Shown here: positions 62,191-64,000 of the stretch, piece after piece | Layout of the letters: each line of letters begins with the position of its first letter | Numbering within the stretch: the stretch's first letter is position 1 | Notes under the pieces: generated by a model | What the model saw: only the letters and a program-made list of their open reading frames with translations | Told to the model about the DNA's origin: nothing | Databases searched by the model: none | Source of the DNA: Ectothiorhodospira lacustris | Lineage (GTDB): Bacteria > Pseudomonadota > Gammaproteobacteria > Ectothiorhodospirales > Ectothiorhodospiraceae | Direction of reading: 5' to 3' | Length of the DNA: 64,000 nucleotides | NCBI RefSeq assembly: GCF_022227845.1 | Contig: NZ_JAJNQN010000003.1 | Coordinates: 181,268 to 245,267, forward strand | Made by a program: the position numbers and the translations under genes

Positions 62191-62341
62191 AAGCGATCAA
62201 TCGCCCTGGGCAAAGCGGACGCGGCGTTCCACGTGATTGATGGCTTCCACAATGAGGCGTGCCCGGGTCGTTGCAGGTGAGGAATTCTTCTGGCCAGCTG
62301 TTGTGGCACACTGGCGACCAGGTCTTCACCCAGGACAGCGC

Positions 62342-63355
62342 ATGGTCAACCACCACGACACGGGCTACAAGGAACTGTTCAGCTATCCGGAACTGGTCCG
62401 ACAGCTGATGGAGGGATTTGCCCCGCCGGAGGTGTCGGCGATGATGGATTTCTCCACCCTGACGGACCACAGCGGGAACTACATCACGCCCCTGTTCAAT
62501 GAAAAGTTTGAAGACAAGGTCTGGTCGGTGGAGGTGGACTGGGAGGGTGTCAGGCAGCAGGTATTTGTCTACCTGCTGCTGGAGTTCCAGTCCACGGTGG
62601 ATCATCGCCTGCCGATCCGGATGTTGCATTACGTGGCCTGTTTCTACGACCACCTGATCAAGACGAAGGTCACGACGGCCCGCAAGGGGATGCCGCCGAT
62701 CTTTCCGGTGGTACTGTACAACGGCTCGAAGCGCTGGACGGCGCGGGAGGACATCTACCGAATGGTCCGGCCGGAACCGCCGGTGTTCCTGCGGGTCTAT
62801 CAGCCGCACCTGCGCTACTATCTGGTGAACGAATCGGCCTTCACCGAGGAAGAACTGGCGGCGCGGGAAACACCGCTGAGCGGGATCTTCGAGGTGGAGA
62901 AGGCATCGAAGGACGTGGAGGCCCTGCAGGGAGCGGTGAAACGCCTGGCGGTGCGGATCCGGGCACACCCAGAGAAGGCCCGGTTGGACGAGGTGATCAC
63001 CCGCTGGCTCAAGCGTCACCTCAGACGGCTGGGTGCCGAGGCGGAGCAGGCACTGGAAGAGATCAACAGTTTGGTGGAGGACCATGCAATGCTGGCGGAA
63101 AATCTTCAGACGTGGGCCGAGAAGGAACGGCAGAAGGGGCGGCAGGAGGGACGGCAGGAGGGACGACAGGAAGGACGGCAGGAAGGACGGCAGGAGGGCG
63201 AGGAGATTGGCCTGCAGAAGGGCCTGCGAGAGGGTCGGCGCCTGGCGGCCATGAACCTGCTCAAGCTGGGTTTGTTGACCGAAGAGCAGATTGCTCAGAC
63301 CACCGGTCTGTCCCTGACCGAGGTGAGTGTTCTGCGCTCGGATCAGTCTCACTAA
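62342..63355 (+). CDS. Rpn/YhgA-like PD-(D/E)XK recombination-promoting nuclease family protein
   Basis: The 337-residue protein of the Rpn (Transposase_31, PF04754) family begins NHHDTGYKELFSYPELVRQLMEGF and has the nuclease-type VFVYLLLEFQSTVDHRLPIRMLHY. It continues with FPVVLYNGSKRWT and a C-terminal helical part with a GRQE tetrapeptide repeated about five times (about residues 264-285). E. coli RpnA-type proteins are DNA endonucleases that raise recombination. The ATG at 62342 is chosen over an open upstream frame because it gives the family start; AGGA lies close by. It sits inside the repeated unit of the ATPase array. Confidence 0.85.
   Translation: MVNHHDTGYKELFSYPELVRQLMEGFAPPEVSAMMDFSTLTDHSGNYITPLFNEKFEDKVWSVEVDWEGVRQQVFVYLLLEFQSTVDHRLPIRMLHYVACFYDHLIKTKVTTARKGMPPIFPVVLYNGSKRWTAREDIYRMVRPEPPVFLRVYQPHLRYYLVNESAFTEEELAARETPLSGIFEVEKASKDVEALQGAVKRLAVRIRAHPEKARLDEVITRWLKRHLRRLGAEAEQALEEINSLVEDHAMLAENLQTWAEKERQKGRQEGRQEGRQEGRQEGRQEGEEIGLQKGLREGRRLAAMNLLKLGLLTEEQIAQTTGLSLTEVSVLRSDQSH
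63131..63202 (+). repeat. 12-base tandem repeat in the Rpn gene
   Basis: The unit GGACGGCAGGAG (Gly-Arg-Gln-Glu) repeats about five times with one or two changes. Copy number change would leave the frame open. Confidence 0.8.
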
Positions 63356-63404
63356 CTTTAAACCGCTGTCCAGATATCGGGGTCCATTTTAGAGCCTGTG
63401 ACCC

Positions 63405-63426
63405 GTAGGAGCGGGTCCGTCCGCAA
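63405..63426 (+). repeat. GTAGGAGC-type REP element
   Basis: GTAGGAGCGGGTCCGTCCGC followed by AA resembles the pseudomonad REP sequence (GTAGGAGCGGGCTTGCCCGCGA). It is a different repeat family from the GTCATTCC units. It lies in the 614-base gap after the Rpn gene. Confidence 0.6.
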
Positions 63427-63458
63427 AAATGACACGAAATACCGAACACGTCCTTTTC

Positions 63459-63588
63459 GCCACTCCCGCGCAAGCGGGAGTCCAGAACTGTCAGCCCGCG
63501 ACTGGATTCCCGCTTGCGCGGGAATGGACGCAGATTCATGGCGCGATTCTAATTTTTGCTGACTGAATTCCCCCTGCGCGGGCATGAC
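63459..63588. repeat. REP-like inverted repeat cluster 8 (three units, one degenerate)
   Basis: GCCACTCCCGCG...GGAGTCCAG (63459-63485), opposed CTGGATTCCCGC...GGAATGGAC (63502-63529), and a decayed unit at 63563-63588. It precedes leader 3 as cluster 7 precedes leader 2. Confidence 0.85.
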
Positions 63589-63617
63589 CATTCAGCGAGT
63601 CCGGTGTGTCAACAGCC

Positions 63618-63846
63618 CTCGGCCACGGGGCAATCCACTACACACAACGCATAAAGTAAAGCCCCATCACTGTCCATGTGACGGGGCTTTGTGTCGCGCG
63701 GCCGGGCCAATCCCTGGAATCATCCGTGAGCCTGAGAGTTCATCCTTGAGCGCCGATACATGGCGACGGGGTCAAGATCCCATAGCTCCAGATGGGGCAC
63801 AAGCGTATGGTCTGAAAAATGGGCAATGGTTCATGTTTTCTTTTGT
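63618..63846 (+). repeat. Array leader module, copy 3
   Basis: Homology to copy 2 starts at CTCGGCCACGGG. The hairpin AAAGCCCCATCAC / GTGACGGGGCTTT (63658-63690) has one A-C mismatch. Direct repeats TCATCCGTGAGC (63720-63731) and TCATCCTTGAGC (63740-63751) are 20 bases apart. The block TGGTTCATGTTTTCTTTTG lies near 63828-63846. Confidence 0.75.
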
Positions 63847-63969
63847 CTCTGCCAAGGGGGGCGAATGCCTTTGGGTGCACACCCGCGGTCGCGACCAAGC
63901 CCCCGCAAGGCAAGACCCGGCTTCATGATACTCTGCCCCATACCGAATCTTCAGGAGCTACGCTTTCCC

Positions 63970-64000
63970 ATGGCTGCCCAGCTCAATCTCCCCATCGGAG
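63970..64000 (+). CDS. AAA-ATPase-like / PD-(D/E)XK nuclease protein, array copy 3 (runs off window)
   Basis: Only the first 10 codons are present (MAAQLNLPIG), matching MATQLNLPIG of copy 2. The leader upstream is also shared, so a third array member begins here. CAGGAG lies about 13 bases before the ATG. The array may continue beyond the window. Confidence 0.75.
   Translation, partial: MAAQLNLPIG

Noticed and set aside
62191..62330. Minus-strand frame ending ARLIVEAINHVERRVRFAQGD
   Set aside because: It looks protein-like over about 25 codons but shifts frame upstream and I cannot identify a family. It may be a gene scrap, but evidence is too thin.
63100..63210. 12-base repeats as a site of phase variation
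   Set aside because: The unit is a multiple of three, so changes would alter length but not switch the gene off.
58600..64000. CRISPR array
   Set aside because: Repeats are long modules and REP hairpins at irregular distances with genes between, not short regular repeats with unique spacers, and no cas gene is present.

Overview
The window reads as a chromosomal stretch of a GC-rich, halophilic, nitrogen-fixing gammaproteobacterium, most likely of the Ectothiorhodospiraceae (Ectothiorhodospira/Halorhodospira type). The inference rests on a glycine-betaine synthesis operon (glycine/sarcosine methyltransferase, sarcosine/dimethylglycine methyltransferase, SAM synthetase), a NifF-type flavodoxin, a Shethna (FeSII)-type ferredoxin, two NifA/sigma-54 promoter sets, and gammaproteobacterial gene orders such as recA-recX-alaS-lysC-csrA-tRNA-Ser. 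The species cannot be fixed from this window alone.

Layout. 1-6.7 kb: end of recC, then recB and recD. 6.9-7.9 kb: leftward pair of 2Fe-2S ferredoxins (one FeSII-like) with a candidate NifA site and sigma-54 promoter. 8-15 kb: housekeeping mix (DacB, ComFB-domain protein, YgiQ, small membrane proteins, tautomerase, orphan ParA, Sel1 protein). 15-23.5 kb: phosphate/polyphosphate locus (phoB-phoR, a DUF47 protein, pit, sixA, ppx, convergent ppk) with two candidate Pho boxes. 23.5-26.5 kb: argF and argD, preceded by a possible attenuator, then sodB. 26.8-32.6 kb: a chemoreceptor, a GGDEF remnant, an ArsC/Spx-like protein, an Hsp33 that has lost all four switch cysteines, and tex. 32.7-35.5 kb: betaine operon. 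36.1-37.0 kb: nifF. 37-39.6 kb: Fur-box-preceded ExbB-ExbD-ExbD-TonB. 39.7-45.1 kb: pyrG-kdsA-eno-ftsB-ispD-ispF. 45.1-50.7 kb: fdxA, mutS, a host-attachment-family protein, pcm, a PilZ protein, pncC. 50.8-56.8 kb: recA-recX-alaS-lysC-csrA-tRNA-Ser(GCT).

The last 7 kb is accessory DNA: an IS66 transposase scrap, a very AT-rich island, a REP-associated (RAYT/Y1) transposase gene, and a tandem array of AAA-ATPase/PD-(D/E)XK nuclease genes. The first array copy carries an in-frame deletion, the second is full length, and the third runs off the window. Each is preceded by the same leader, made of a hairpin, two 12-base direct repeats 20 bases apart, and a conserved AT-rich block. An Rpn-family nuclease gene sits inside the unit. 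This array is the least explained feature of the window.

A short inverted repeat (GTCATTCCCGCG...GCGGGAATCCAG) occurs in eight intergenic clusters, about 19 units in all. Two clusters lie beside or inside the nif-type promoter regions.
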